DNA of 64,000 nucleotides, taken from Begonia masoniana. Lineage: Eukaryota; Streptophyta; Magnoliopsida; Cucurbitales; Begoniaceae. Shown piece after piece: positions 1 to 11,070 of this stretch. Position numbers and translations under genes: made by a program. The stretch's first letter is position 1. Each line of letters opens with the position of its first letter. Under the pieces are notes generated by a model, which saw only the letters and a program-made list of their open reading frames with translations, did not search any database and was not told the origin of the DNA. The stretch spans positions 39,479,709-39,543,708 of the forward strand of contig CM039509.1 of NCBI GenBank assembly GCA_022432975.1, read 5' to 3'.

Positions 1-789
1 TCGTTCTCCTCGGCGCTCCAGCGGCGCCGGCAGCGACAGCACGTCTCGACCCTCGTCTTCACTAATCGCTCAACTCCTCCAGCCAGCCTCCTCCACTCCT
101 CGGCGCTCCAGCGGCAGCGACAGATTAGGTCAGAAACTTGCCTCGACCCTCGTCGGAAAACTGTGGTAGGGATGTAATTGCAATGTGTTTGAAGAAAAAT
201 GTTGCGGTGTTCTTGAAAATTCAACCTATTTTTTAGCCGCTACAGTTTTCCTATCCTCTCAATTTTGCACATATATTCTAAAACTCGTCTTCAACCTATT
301 TTGCACCGTGTAGCATCTTTCAAATCTAAATTTTACAACAAAATTTAGGTTTATTCTCATTATGATTATTGATTTCAAATTGTTGTTAATTTTGCAGCTC
401 CCTGGCGACTGGCGTGGCCCTGCTCCCTCGTTGCTCTCGGTCTTGCTCTCTGTGCTCCACCCTTCAGCCTCCAATCCAACAAATCAGACCTGTATGTCAC
501 TTGTCAGTATGTGTAATGTGTTTATAATTTTTTATTTATGTACTAGAAAAAATTAGGGCTGTGGGAGACTCTTTGAAAATGTTGATCGAGAGCATTGTTT
601 GCTGTTTAAAATTATAGGGTGTTTATTTATGTAATTGTTGCTTGCTGTGAGTATGACTATTGATTGTGACATATTTGATATAGAATTACTGAATTAGAGT
701 ATAGAATTTTGTGATATTTGCTATAGAATTGTTTGAATTTGTTTCGTTAATTGAATGATGAATATGATTATTGTTAATTGTTTTTTAGG
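1..789 (+). other. Leader region upstream of the first hAT transposase
   Basis: No coding sequence is supported here. The first ~150 bases are GC-rich and hold an exact 20-base direct repeat (6-25 and 96-115, starting CTCCTCGGCG). The rest is AT-rich. A T-rich tract ending in TTTTTTAG sits at 781-788, just before the ATG at 790, and looks like a 3' splice site, so this stretch may hold a non-coding first exon and leader intron of the transposase gene. The left end of the hAT element was not found. Confidence 0.35.
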
Positions 790-2630
790 ATGGAAACTAA
801 TGTGAATGATAGTAATCCAAAGAAAAGAAGTAGATCCAATGCTTGGGATAACTTCACTTTGGATGAAAATTATGATGAAAATGCACCTAAAGCTAGTTGT
901 AACCACTGTGGTCAGTCATATGCATGTCATTCTGTACGAAATGGTACTTCAAATATGACCAGACATTGAAAGGTGTGTAAAAAGTATTTGTCAAAATTGG
1001 ATGTCAAACAAACAACATTGCCTTTTTTAAAGAAGGAAAGTGGGGGACAATGTTCTAAAGTAGCAACATTTACTCAAGTAGGGGTGCGTAAAGTGATTGC
1101 TAGCATGCTAATTAAGGATGAATTGCCTATGAGAATGGTTGAATGGGAAGGATTTAAAGAATGTCTTCAATATTTTCAAAGTTCTTTTGTTATGCCTTCT
1201 CGTAGAACAGCAGCAAGAGATATTGAAGCTATATACAACAATGAGAAAAGACAGTTGAAAGAATTTATTAGTAGAAAAAGTCAAAGAGTGAGTTTAACTA
1301 CTGATACTTGGACTTCGAATCAAAATATCAATTATATGGTTGTGACTGGTCATTTTATTGATGATGATTGGAATTTGTATTAAAAAATTTTGAATTTTGT
1401 TCAAATAGAAAATCACAAAGGTGAAACCATTGGAAAATTACTTGAAGACTGTTTGTTGGGCTGGGGCATTGAGAATGTTTTGATCATTACTGTTGATAAT
1501 GCATCATCTAATGATGTTGCAATTTCTTGTTTGGTTAAGACTTTGCGTAATTGGCAGAGTTCGGTTGTTTTAGATGGAGAATTTATTCATGTTAGATGCT
1601 TTGCGCACATTTTAAATTTGATTGTTAATGATGGGTTGAAGGAACATCAACATTCAATTAGCAAGGTACGAAAAGCTGTCAAATATATCAAATCTTCCCT
1701 AGGAAGATTACACATTTTAAGAATTGTGTTGACAGTTGCAAAGATTGCATTTAAAGGAAATGTAACTCTGGATGTGGTGCACTAGATGGAACTCTATGTA
1801 TTTGATGCTAGATAATGCTGAGAAATATGAAAAGACTTTGAAAAAATGAGAGAATGTGACAACAATTTATAATCAGACCTCGATGAAGAAGGGCCTCTTA
1901 CAAGCGAAGATTGGACAAATATTCGAGTACTTGCAAGTTTCTGAAGATTTTTATGACTCAACTAACACTGTTTCAGCTTCATTACATGTTACATCTAATT
2001 TGTATGTTAGTGAAGTATGTCAGTTAAAGATGATCATTCAACAACATGCCATGGCTGACAATATGCTATTAAGGACAATGCTTTAGGCATGCAGAATAAA
2101 TTTGACAAGTATTGGGGCACTTATGAAAGGTTCAATATTCTTGTCTTCGTGGCGGTCCTTCTCGATCCCAGATGCAAGTCAAAACTATAAACAGTAATTA
2201 ACCATTATTAGCATCCTTGTTTGGGACTGATAGAGTTGGCAAGCGTAGGAACAAAGTGGACAATGGTAATGGAAAGACTATATTTGGATTTCAAAGGTGA
2301 TTCAAATGAGATGTCTAACTTCAAGGGTTGAGATTCCAAAGGCAACTAATATTGCAACCTCTACCTTCTTTGACAATTCTCTAGAGTTTGATACTTCTAT
2401 TAATATGTCTGAATTGACGAGTATAGTGACCGAGAAACTTGAAAATACTCAGATAGTTTAGATATATTGACATGGTGGAAGTAGAATGGCCACAAATAGC
2501 CGATTCTGAGCAAAATAGCCAAAGATGTTTTCGTCATTCCAATTTCAACACGCGTCGCTTCAGAGTCCGCATTCAGTTGTGGTGGTCGTATTGTGGACTC
2601 ATCGCGTACATCTTTATTACCAACCGACGG
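790..2630 (+). pseudogene. hAT (Ac/RICESLEEPER-like) transposase, decayed
   Basis: The ATG at 790 follows a splice-acceptor-like tract. The reading frame runs through a BED zinc finger (CNHC near 898-909 and a later H...H ending at 966), the catalytic-fold segment with LTTDTWTS near 1294, DNASSND near 1494 and HVRCFAHILNL near 1588, then VAVLLDPR near 2150. It ends in the C-terminal dimerisation block (DILTWW at 2461, then SKIAKDVF, SESAFSCGGRIVDSSRTSL up to 2620). Stops at 967-969 and 1381-1383, and later stops and frame changes, make it non-functional. The family cuts and pastes DNA from the nucleus. The gene is cut off at 2630, where a satellite-bearing LTR begins, so its 3' terminus is missing. 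It is homologous to the minus-strand copies at 20332-22074 and 39235-43065. Confidence 0.88.
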
Positions 2631-4029
2631 TGACCGGATTGGTTAAAAATGTGAACAGTGACCGGATTGGTTAAAAATGTGAACAGTGACCGGATTGGTT
2701 AAAAATGTGAACAGTGACCGGATTGGTTAAAAATGTGAACAGTGACCGGATTGGTTAAAAATGTGAACAGTGACCGGATTGGTTAAAAATGTGAACAGTG
2801 ACCGGATTGGTTAAAAATGTGAACAGTGACCGGATTGGTTAAAAATGTGAACAGTGACCGGATTGGTTAAAAATGTGAACAGTGACCGGATTGGTTAAAA
2901 ATGTGAACAGTGACCGGATTGGTTAAAAATGTGAACAGTGACCGGATTGGTTAAAAATGTGAACAGTGACCGGATTGGTTAAAAATGTGAACAGTGACCG
3001 GATTGGTTAAAAATGTGAACAGTGACCGGATTGGTTAAAAATGTGAACAGTGACCGGATTGGTTAAAAATGTGAACAGTGACCGGATTGGTTAAAAATGT
3101 GAACAGTGACCGGATTGGTTAAAAATGTGAACAGTGACCGGATTGGTTAAAAATGTGAACAGTGACCGGATTGGTTAAAAATGTGAACAGTGACCGGATT
3201 GGTTAAAAATGTGAACAGTGACCGGATTGGTTAAAAATGTGAACAGTGACCGGATTGGTTAAAAATGTGAACAGTGACCGGATTGGTTAAAAATGTGAAC
3301 AGTGACCGGATTGGTTAAAAATGTGAACAGTGACCGGATTGGTTAAAAATGTGAACAGTGACCGGATTGGTTAAAAATGTGAACAGTGACCGGATTGGTT
3401 AAAAATGTGAACAGTGACCGGATTGGTTAAAAATGTGAACAGTGACCGGATTGGTTAAAAATGTGAACAGTGACCGGATTGGTTAAAAATGTGAACAGTG
3501 ACCGGATTGGTTAAAAATGTGAACAGTGACCGGATTGGTTAAAAATGTGAACAGTGACCGGATTGGTTAAAAATGTGAACAGTGACCGGATTGGTTAAAA
3601 ATGTGAACAGTGACCGGATTGGTTAAAAATGTGAACAGTGACCGGATTGGTTAAAAATGTGAACAGTGACCGGATTGGTTAAAAATGTGAACAGTGACCG
3701 GATTGGTTAAAAATGTGAACAGTGACCGGATTGGTTAAAAATGTGAACAGTGACCGGATTGGTTAAAAATGTGAACAGTGACCGGATTGGTTAAAAATGT
3801 GAACAGTGACCGGATTGGTTAAAAATGTGAACAGTGACCGGATTGGTTAAAAATGTGAACAGTGACCGGATTGGTTAAAAATGTGAACAGTGACCGGATT
3901 GGTTAAAAATGTGAACAGTGACCGGATTGGTTAAAAATGTGAACAGTGACCGGATTGGTTAAAAATGTGAACAGTGACCGGATTGGTTAAAAATGTGAAC
4001 AGTGACCGGATTGGTTAAAATTGTGAACA
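2630..4029. repeat. Tandem array, 50 copies of a 28-bp unit
   Basis: The unit begins GTGACCGGATTGG. The phase at the two ends (2630 and 4030) differs by exactly 1400 bases, which is 50 units with no net indel. The copies read as identical except for one A-to-T change in the last unit (4021). Such homogeneity implies very recent expansion or gene-conversion-like homogenisation. The array directly abuts the broken hAT gene and continues into degenerate related units to the right. Confidence 0.97.
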
Positions 4030-4192
4030 GTGACCGGATGACTAAATGTGTGAACAGTAACCGGATGATCAAATTGTGAACAGTAACCGGATGACCAAAT
4101 GTGCGAACAGTAACCAGATGATCAAATTGTGAACAGTAACCGGATGACCAAATGTGTGAACAGTAACTGGATGACCAAATTGACTGGGGCGG
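4030..4192. repeat. Degenerate continuation of the 28-bp array
   Basis: About six units of 27-28 bases vary around GTAACCGGATGACCAAATG and TGTGAACA. They diverge from each other and from the homogeneous block, so they probably represent the older form of the array. Their core CCGGATGA matches the motif repeated in the other long LTRs of the window. Confidence 0.85.
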
Positions 4193-5247
4193 ATGACTGG
4201 GCGGATGACTGAATTTTCAAGGCAGAATTTGATAACTCTTTAATAGAAAGACATACCAACAGAGAGCAAAAAGACAGAAAACATAAAATCTCAGATTCTC
4301 AAATCGATTCAAAACATGATTCTCGAACACAACAGAAGGCATAACAGGAACTCAAGAAAGATCGCACTACATGGATAGCTCTAAAATCAGAAACTATCCA
4401 TGCACAGACTATCAGAAAATATTCCAAACGAATTCCAGAATACTTCAAAACATAGTTCAACTGTCGAATACAGAGGTTTTAACAAGAGAAAGCTTAACCA
4501 ACAGAATACCTTACATTATCTATATCCAACAGAATTTCCTACAGAGTTTTCAACAACCAAAAATACAGAATCCTAACATAGTTTAAAAAACCAAACACAG
4601 ACTTCCAGTAGGGTTTACAGACATAGACTTTACTTTGAATACTTAAACCTCGGGACAGGATTTGTCTGGCTGCAGCAACCATCCCGTGAGCTCCTCCCCC
4701 AACTACATCAACTCGTCAGTTTGAGGATCAAGCTCCTCATCTGGAAAATCCATACCTACAACAGGAGTTCAACTATGAGCCTAGAGCTCATAAGAACATG
4801 AAATGCAATGCAGTGATGCATGGACTTTTGAAATACGTGAACATTACATTACTTAACATTGCGTTTCACTGGACAGGAAAGGTATAAATGGGAGAAGGAG
4901 CTGGCGCAACAGGATGTACATGCCACTTTCAGGACATAACAGGAGTACTTGACAGGATGTCAGTCCTCGTCCACACTTAACCATACATTTTCTTTACAGG
5001 ATTTTATCTTACTTACTTCAAAACCGGTGCTGAAAACATTTGCATGATTTTACAGGAAACGTGTATGCATGAATAAGTGAAATGCTTAAACTTAACATTC
5101 ACAGATGACAGAATGAATACAACAGGAAACAGAATATAACGGAAACACGTTTAACTTAAAACATAACCTAAAACCTATCTACCCGAACCAGACCTAGTAC
5201 CTCCGAGTTGTAGGGCCTTAAGGGCCAACGTAGATGCATGAACTTAC

Positions 5248-5295
5248 CTGTGTGCAGCCAAGTAGTATGCTCGAACGTCTCTGGAAAGCTCGGAC
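5248..5295 (-). other. Putative LTR micro-exon (48 nt) with donor and hairpin
   Basis: On the minus strand CTACAG precedes 48 bases that end in CACACAG|GTAAGT (donor 5247-5242). After 15 nt a hairpin GGCC-CTTAA-GGCC (5226-5214) is followed by CTACA. It matches the arrangement in the other LTR types. Confidence 0.5.
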
Positions 5296-5870
5296 CTGTA
5301 GCATGAATGTTCAGAGTTTAAACACGCTACAAATGCTAACTAATATCTCGTAGGAAATGCAGCAAACACATTTCAACTCTTTAGAAAACACACCAACGTG
5401 TTTTCATCCAAAAACAGTGAGTTTTCACCGAAAATCGAAACCCTAAACTTCGGTAAAAACTCACCTTAAACTTGTCCAAATTTATTAGTGTGAGTAGATG
5501 CTTACCTTTGCTGAAGAAAACGGAGAAATGCTAGAGAAACAAGGCGTGGAAGTTTCGTCTTAATCGCCTGGAAGAGAGAAAACAGAGAGTGTTTCACGTA
5601 GAGTGAAGAGAAAAGAGGAAGGATGGAAGAGAAAAGGCATTGGCTCCTTCAGCAAGTCTTTGCCAAGTGTCACTCATCCACTTGATCTTTCCCAACCACC
5701 TTAATTGCTTCCCTATTTACCCATATTTCCCCTATTTACCCCTCCATCATCCTCATCCTATAAAAATCACTTTCTCTTTCCACAGCAAAGGGTTCTATTT
5801 AAGTGGAATTTTCCCAAGTATGAAAGATTGCTTCAGCTGGCATTGATGAGTGACTATTGATAAGCTGCAT

Positions 5871-6359
5871 TTCTCTCCTTTCTTCTCTGTATCCTTATTT
5901 CTCCTATCTTCTCAGTTCTCGGTATGGTTCGGTTCCTCAGTGATGCAAAATTGATGCAAAATGATGCCTTTTACAGATTAATTTTCATATTTTCTAAAAT
6001 CTATAGTTTCCTTATTTTATTTTATTTTATTTAAGAGTTTATTTGGTTTCTTTATTTTAGTTTATTTGATTTCCTTTAGGAGTTTATTTTATTTCCTTAA
6101 ATGTCGGATTTCATAGGTATTTAATTCCCTTTAGTTGCATTTGTATGGAAGATTGATTTTGATAAAAATTTGACTCTTTTTACCAGTTTCTACTCTCTCT
6201 AGGATTTGAGATTGATGCCTTTAATCTGGTAATCGTGCGCGATTCAACAAATTTTAGAAGACAACTGCTGGTAATCGTGCGCGGTTCAACAACTTTTTTG
6301 AGTTCCGATAATTTTTTGCAATTTCCGCTGCATCACTCAGGTATGTTTTTCTTGTTTCT
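5871..6359. repeat. Possible copia LTR remnant, AT-rich
   Basis: There is no gene. The segment is T-rich, with TTTATTTCCTTTAGGAG-like repeats. A phrase is duplicated nearby: GGTAATCGTGCGCG occurs near 6229 and again near 6271. CTCTCTAGGATTTGAG followed by a cytosine-poor tail resembles the end of some plant copia LTRs. No TG/CA ends or target duplication were found, so the class is uncertain. Confidence 0.3.
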
Positions 6360-7594
6360 CAAGTATATTTTGTGCGTTTCCTAATTGATTTATTTTATTT
6401 TATGTGTGGACGTGGACGTTTAGATTTTGTATTACCATTTTAATCTAGTTAATTTTTATTTTATTATTTACAATTTTTACCATAAAATATAATATATTAA
6501 TATAATTTTTTATTTCTTTTCCCATTTTATTTTTTATTAAATATGTATTTATTAATCAATTTAAAAAATATTACAATAAAATTCTTCTAGCTAACATATT
6601 ATTTTATTTTGAATCTTCATGATTTAAAAGGGTGGATGTTTTTCAAATTTCTTTTAATCTATTTTATTTTCTATCTTATCATTTGTTATATATCTATCGT
6701 TCTATAAAAGAGATAATAATTTTTAATTTCTTTCATTTTTTTTCAATTTTCTCACTCGCAAAAAAATCCATCATCGGTGCATTATAAAAATGAAACAAAG
6801 AATGAGAGAAACGACATTAGGGTGGAATCGGTTCAGTTCAGTTTTTGGCCGAATTTGAATCGAACTAACTCAGTTCAGTTTTGGAAATGAAAAACTGAAA
6901 CCGAACCAAAGACTGTGGAAAACCCAATAAAAACCGCACCTCTGTTTTCGATTTAATCGCTTCGGTTTTCGTTTGGGTTAGGTGTTGGGTGACAAGGTTG
7001 TTTCCATTTGTCTTCGGTTTTGAGTTCGATTTTTTCGATTTTGGGCTCAATTTTCTTCGGTTATGGGCTCGGTTTTCTTCGGTTTTCATCGGTTTGCTTT
7101 AGACTCGGAACAAATTTGAGCCATGAACAAATTCTTCAAGAAAACCTTTCTGTATACAAATTCTTTAACTTCCAAACAATTCAAATTAATTCTATTCGCT
7201 CTCCTCCCTTAGAAGCAAAACCGTAAAAATGAAAAAATACAGCTCCATAAAATAGTTGAATAGTGGTTCTTTTAGTTGAATAGTTTTGCAACTATTTAAA
7301 AAAATACTGCTCCATACAAAAAATTGCCCAAGAATTTTATAGTGATTCTGTTAAATAGTTTTGCAACTACTCAACCTGAACCTAATATAAACGAAAGATT
7401 TCAGGATAAATAGACTATTGATAAACTAAAAGAGAGAATGTAGATCATAAGAAAAGAGCAAAGAACGAAATCAGATCAACATAAAATCCAATCATACAGT
7501 CTAGAGGAATTTGTTGTTGAAGAGCATCACCAGAGTTCTATACTAAGAACTTAGAAGAGATTAATGATTAACATTAACTCTCTTAGTATTCCAA
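6360..7594. other. AT-rich region with hAT-like subterminal repeats (6830-7120)
   Basis: No coding sequence is supported. 6360-6780 is simple AT-rich DNA. Between about 6830 and 7120 short CGGTTTTC, CGGTTCAG and CGAACCAA motifs recur many times in both orientations. A similar cluster lies at 44210-44380 next to hAT-2. Once the copia (7600-9746) and gypsy A (10090-20231) insertions are removed, this segment lies downstream of hAT-1, so it may be that element's 3' subterminal region. That assignment is inference. Confidence 0.4.
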
Positions 7595-7599
7595 ATCTA

Positions 7600-7790
7600 T
7601 GTTAGAGTACGACTATTTGTTAGAGTGTTTTAGTTTACCTGTTTCCGATGCTCATCATGATTTACTGTACATATATATTGTAAACTTTTTCTCTTGAGAA
7701 ATTGAATCAGAGTTCATTTTTTGTTTTGCTTCCTTCGTCTTCTTCTTCCTCTCCATTTCCTTCTTCTAGTGAATCCTACAAACTCCAACT
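7600..7790 (+). repeat. Copia left LTR (191 bp)
   Basis: It starts TGTTAGAGTACGAC and ends CTCCAACT just before the primer site. The right LTR has the same ends. The TG...CT terminus is non-canonical (TG...CA is usual) but is fixed by the ATCTA duplication. Confidence 0.88.
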
Positions 7791-7802
7791 TGGTATCAGA
7801 GC
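7791..7802 (+). other. Primer-binding site (tRNA-iMet type)
   Basis: TGGTATCAGAGC, the sequence complementary to the 3' end of plant initiator Met tRNA, lies immediately after the left LTR. Confidence 0.85.
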
Positions 7803-7934
7803 TGCAGATGACATCTCCAAGTTCGACAATACCCTTCCCTTCTTCAACCACTCCTTCATCTACCTCTTCGCCCTCCCTACACCTTCACCACCATCCTTGT
7901 CCATTCCCCAACCTCCCGCTTCTCCTACCCCAAC

Positions 7935-9543
7935 TTGCATGTCTACCCCAGCCCCTCCTTTCTCACAAATACTTATCCAATGCGCACCCGAGTCAAAGAT
8001 GGTATCTTTAAGCCCAAAGCCTTCTCAGTAGAAACCACCATTGAGCCCAAAACTTTTAACCAAGCCTCCAAACACCCTCATTGGTTGGCTTCTATGCATG
8101 AGAAAATGATGGCTCTATTTGCCAACTCTACTTGGACATTGGTTTCTCCTCCTTTTCCTAGAGTCAACATTATTAGTTGTAAGTGGGTTTTTAAAACTAA
8201 ACTCAACTCCGATGGCACGATCAACAGGTACAAAGCTCGTTTAGTGGCAAAAGGATATGATCAGACGGAAGGCATCGACTATGAGGAAACCTTCAGCCCA
8301 GTTGTGAAACCTGCATTCATCTGTACTACTCTTGCCTTAGCCATCTCCTATGGCTGGATCATCAAACAACTGGATGTAAGTAATGCCTTTTCACATGGTG
8401 ATTAACTGAGACAGTGTTTATGCAGCAACCTCCAGGATTTGTCAGTTCCTCTCATCCATCCGCTGTATGTCACTCATGAAAGGCTCTTTATGGCTTAAAA
8501 CAATCTCCTCGGTCTAGTACACAAAGCTATACACAGCTCTCCTCAATTGGGTTTTCTTTGCTTCCAAGTTAGATACCTCTCTTTTCATCCGTCGCCAGTC
8601 CTCCTCCGTTATTATTATGCTGGTTTATGTTGACGACATCATTCTCACAGGTAACTCGGCTTCTTTACTCGATCAGCTTCTCTTGTACTTCAATTCTAAA
8701 TTTAAGGTGCGTGACCTTGAATTATTATCATTTTTTCTCGGGATTTCCATAGGAATGAGTTTTTCACAGTCCAGATATATTCACGAAATATTGCACCGAG
8801 CTAATATGGTCTCCTGCAAACCAGTTCCTACCCCGATTATTTCAGGCCTTATTCTTTCAAAGAATTCTGGTATCCCTCTCCGTGATGGCTCTCTTTATCG
8901 CAGTATAGTTGGAAGCCTGCAATACTGCTGTCTTACCCGGCCTGACTTTGCTTTTACTATTAATAAGGTCGCTCAATTCATGCACTCCCCTTTAAGCGTC
9001 CATTGGTAGGCAGTCAAACGGATCTTACGGTATCTCCAAGGTACTCTCTCTTTGGGTATATCCTTCTCATCATCTTCTGCCTACAATTTGGTATGTTATA
9101 CAGACGCTGATTAGGCCTCCTGTCCCGATGACTGTAAGAGCACGAGTGGCTTCTGTATATTCTTGGGCTTCAACCTCATCTCCTGGTCTTCCACCAAACA
9201 GAAAACTGTCTCCAGGTCGAGCACTGAATCCGAATATCGTAGTGTAGCCAATGGTGCCGCCAAACTCTTGTGGCTCCAATCTTTGCTCAACGAATTGGGT
9301 TTTTCCCCTACCGAGGTATCTCTAATTTTATGTGATAACCTCAGTGCGACGTATCTAGCTTCAAATCCAGTTCTACACTCTAAATTAAAGCGTGTCGAGA
9401 TTGATTTTCACTTTGTGCGTGAAAAAGTTCTGTCGGTGAAATTCACTCCTTCAGATCATCAATTAGCCGATGCCTTCACCAAGCCACTTCCACCTTCCAC
9501 CTTCTTCGTTTTTCTTTCCAAGATCTTCGGCCTCTGGACTTGA
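7935..9543 (+). pseudogene. Copia reverse transcriptase and RNase H, decayed
   Basis: Reverse transcriptase runs from KWVFKTKLNSDG and [10 protein letters not shown] through QLDVSNAF (to 8403). It continues in another frame with a KALYGLKQ match near 8485 and the catalytic YVDD near 8627, and RNase H follows ([10 protein letters not shown] near 9220, LADAFTKPL near 9463). There are stops at 8403-8405 and near 9007 and several frame changes. The enzyme would copy element RNA to DNA in cytoplasmic particles, but this copy cannot encode it. Upstream of 7935 the frame is low-complexity Ser/Pro/His sequence, not a recognisable gag. Confidence 0.88.
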
Positions 9544-9547
9544 TCTC

Positions 9548-9555
9548 GAGGGGGA
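9548..9555 (+). other. Polypurine tract of the copia element
   Basis: GAGGGGGA lies directly before the right LTR, the expected position of the plus-strand primer. Confidence 0.75.
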
Positions 9556-9746
9556 TGTTAGAGTATGACTATTTGTTAGAGTGTTTCAGTTTACCTCTTT
9601 CCGATGCTCATCATGATTTACTGTACATATATATTGTAAACTTTTTCTCTTGAGAAATTGAATCAGAGTTCATTTTTTGTTTTGCCGCCTTCGTCTTCTT
9701 CTTCCTATCCATTTCCTTCTTCTGGTGAATCCTGCAAACTCCAACT
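9556..9746 (+). repeat. Copia right LTR (191 bp)
   Basis: Same length and ends as the left LTR and followed by the second ATCTA. It contains a TACATATATATTGTAAAC segment that may hold the promoter TATA box. Confidence 0.88.
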
Positions 9747-9751
9747 ATCTA

Positions 9752-10084
9752 TTGAAGCTTTCTTTAAACCGAAAAATACATACCTTTAATTTAATATGAA
9801 GATAAACAATTAGAGAAAAAAATTAGATGCATATTTCAATTTCGAGTAACAAGTGCTGCTGTTTGGCCTTGTTTCCTCAATGTTTAAATGACTTCCATCC
9901 AATTGTATAGGGGATGCCTAAAAAAGAATTGAGAGCAAGAAGTATCGTATCATGAATAATGAATTTGACATTTCAAAAAATAAATAGTAGAAGTAAACAA
10001 ATAAATTGTACTTTCGAAATCAATCTTTATTTGCTTCATTTATAATGTTATCCAAATCTATAAAGTTTAGTAAATAATTAAAAT
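9752..10084 (-). other. AT-rich DNA between copia and gypsy A insertions
   Basis: No gene is seen. By position it is the piece of the pre-insertion locus (3' flank or 3' end of hAT-1) left between the copia element and gypsy A. The 5-mer AAATG at 10085-10089 is the left target duplication of gypsy A. Confidence 0.55.
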
Positions 10085-10742
10085 AAATGTGTAACACCCG
10101 AGTTAACGGCCAGGTGATTTTCTTAACTGTATTAACGGTCATAAATATTTAATCTTCGCAGTTTAGGATTTTATGCCAAGCTTAATTAATTACATGTGAA
10201 TCTAAACTAGGTTGAGTGGCAAAGTTGTAATATTGGAGGATTGAGGCCAGTATTTAAAGAAAAAGAAAAGGATTCAAACCTCATTAAAACCACTGTAGCC
10301 GACACCTTCCTCCTCGGCGATTTCTTCCCTCCCAAGCCCCGCTCTCTGCTATCAGAGTTTTCCTCGCCGACGACCGGTTTCTAGCCCGCATTCCTCTGCG
10401 AATCCGCACCCGAGGTATGAAATGGACAATGTAGTTATCTGTTAGTGTTTGGAGCTCTGTTTTCAGCTCGGCATTTGAACTCGGATTTTATCAATGGCCG
10501 AGTAGTATTAGAACATTTTAGAATCCGAGAGTAGTAATGTCAACCCGAATCGATTCTGGATATTTTAAGTAACCAACTCAGATTTAATCGATAGTAGAAC
10601 CTGTTTGTTTTATTTTGGATTTCAGATTCTGCACAGTATATCAAACCAAAGATTCGGGAATGACTTTAGCTAATAGATCCTAGGATGATTTATGAGTAGA
10701 GTTTTAGGATTTTGATTTAACTACTGTAATGCACATGTTTAG

Positions 10743-10787
10743 GTGAAGAAGTTGAAGAGAAGAGGTCCAGATTGCTAAGGAGACCAG
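10743..10787 (+). other. Putative LTR micro-exon (45 nt) with donor and hairpin
   Basis: An acceptor-like GTTTAG precedes it and AG|GTAAGT (donor 10788-10793) ends it. Seventeen nt later GGTCT-TTA-AGACC (10811-10823) can fold and is followed by CTACA. The same layout recurs in the other long LTRs. Confidence 0.55.
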
Positions 10788-11070
10788 GTAAGTGAATGTA
10801 TAGGTTTCTCGGTCTTTAAGACCCTACATCAGAGGACACTAAGTAGAATGTTATGTGATAATTAGAAACTCCCTTATGCTGATGTCTAGTGTTCTTGATG
10901 ACGTTTAGTTCGAAGGTAATATTCCATGTTGGATAATGCTCTGCTCTGTAGCTTGATGTTTTAAGAGTTTCCATGTTCATGCATCATGAAAGTTTTATGC
11001 ATATGAAAATGTTTTATAAGCGATATTTCTCATCATGAAAAAGATAAGAAGATAAAACTTATGCAACATG

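Larger units (their letters stand above)
2630..5870 (-). mobile_element. Truncated long gypsy-type LTR, minus orientation
   Basis: Read on the minus strand, this stretch has the same internal order as the complete LTRs elsewhere: a first donor (AAAG|GTAAGC at 5505), an acceptor (CTACAG), a 48-nt micro-exon (5248-5295) ending in AG|GTAAGT, a GGCC hairpin with CTACA, a second acceptor TGTTGTAG near 4757, and then a CCGGATGA-type array. The U5 end is missing at 2630, where hAT sequence begins. The TG end is not defined and 5870 is approximate. No internal retrotransposon sequence is attached. A solo LTR truncated on one side is the simplest reading. Confidence 0.6.
7600..9746 (+). mobile_element. 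Internally deleted Ty1/copia element with target duplication
   Basis: Two 191-bp LTRs (7600-7790 and 9556-9746) flank only 1.77 kb of internal DNA. The flanking 5-mers are ATCTA at 7595-7599 and ATCTA at 9747-9751, so the insertion ends are exact. The primer site TGGTATCAGAGC follows the left LTR directly and a purine tract precedes the right LTR. gag, protease and integrase are absent and a serine/proline-rich leader runs straight into reverse transcriptase, so the copy is a deletion derivative. The LTRs differ at roughly eight sites by eye, which indicates an old insertion. Confidence 0.9.

Noticed and set aside
2630..4192. CRISPR-like regular repeat
   Set aside because: Repeats are directly abutting with no unique spacers, in a eukaryotic transposon setting. 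It is an ordinary minisatellite.
5640..5846. 68-codon plus-strand frame
   Set aside because: It lies in the U3-like part of the minus-strand LTR with low-complexity Pro/His/Phe composition. No support.
7791..7802. tRNA gene fragments at TGGTATCAGAGC sites
   Set aside because: Only ~12 bases complementary to the tRNA 3' end are present, each directly beside an LTR. They are primer sites.
10743..10787. Micro-exon as a coding exon
   Set aside because: Most copies have lengths divisible by three (45, 48, 51) but gypsy B has 47, and no single frame is open in all copies, so a coding role is not supported.
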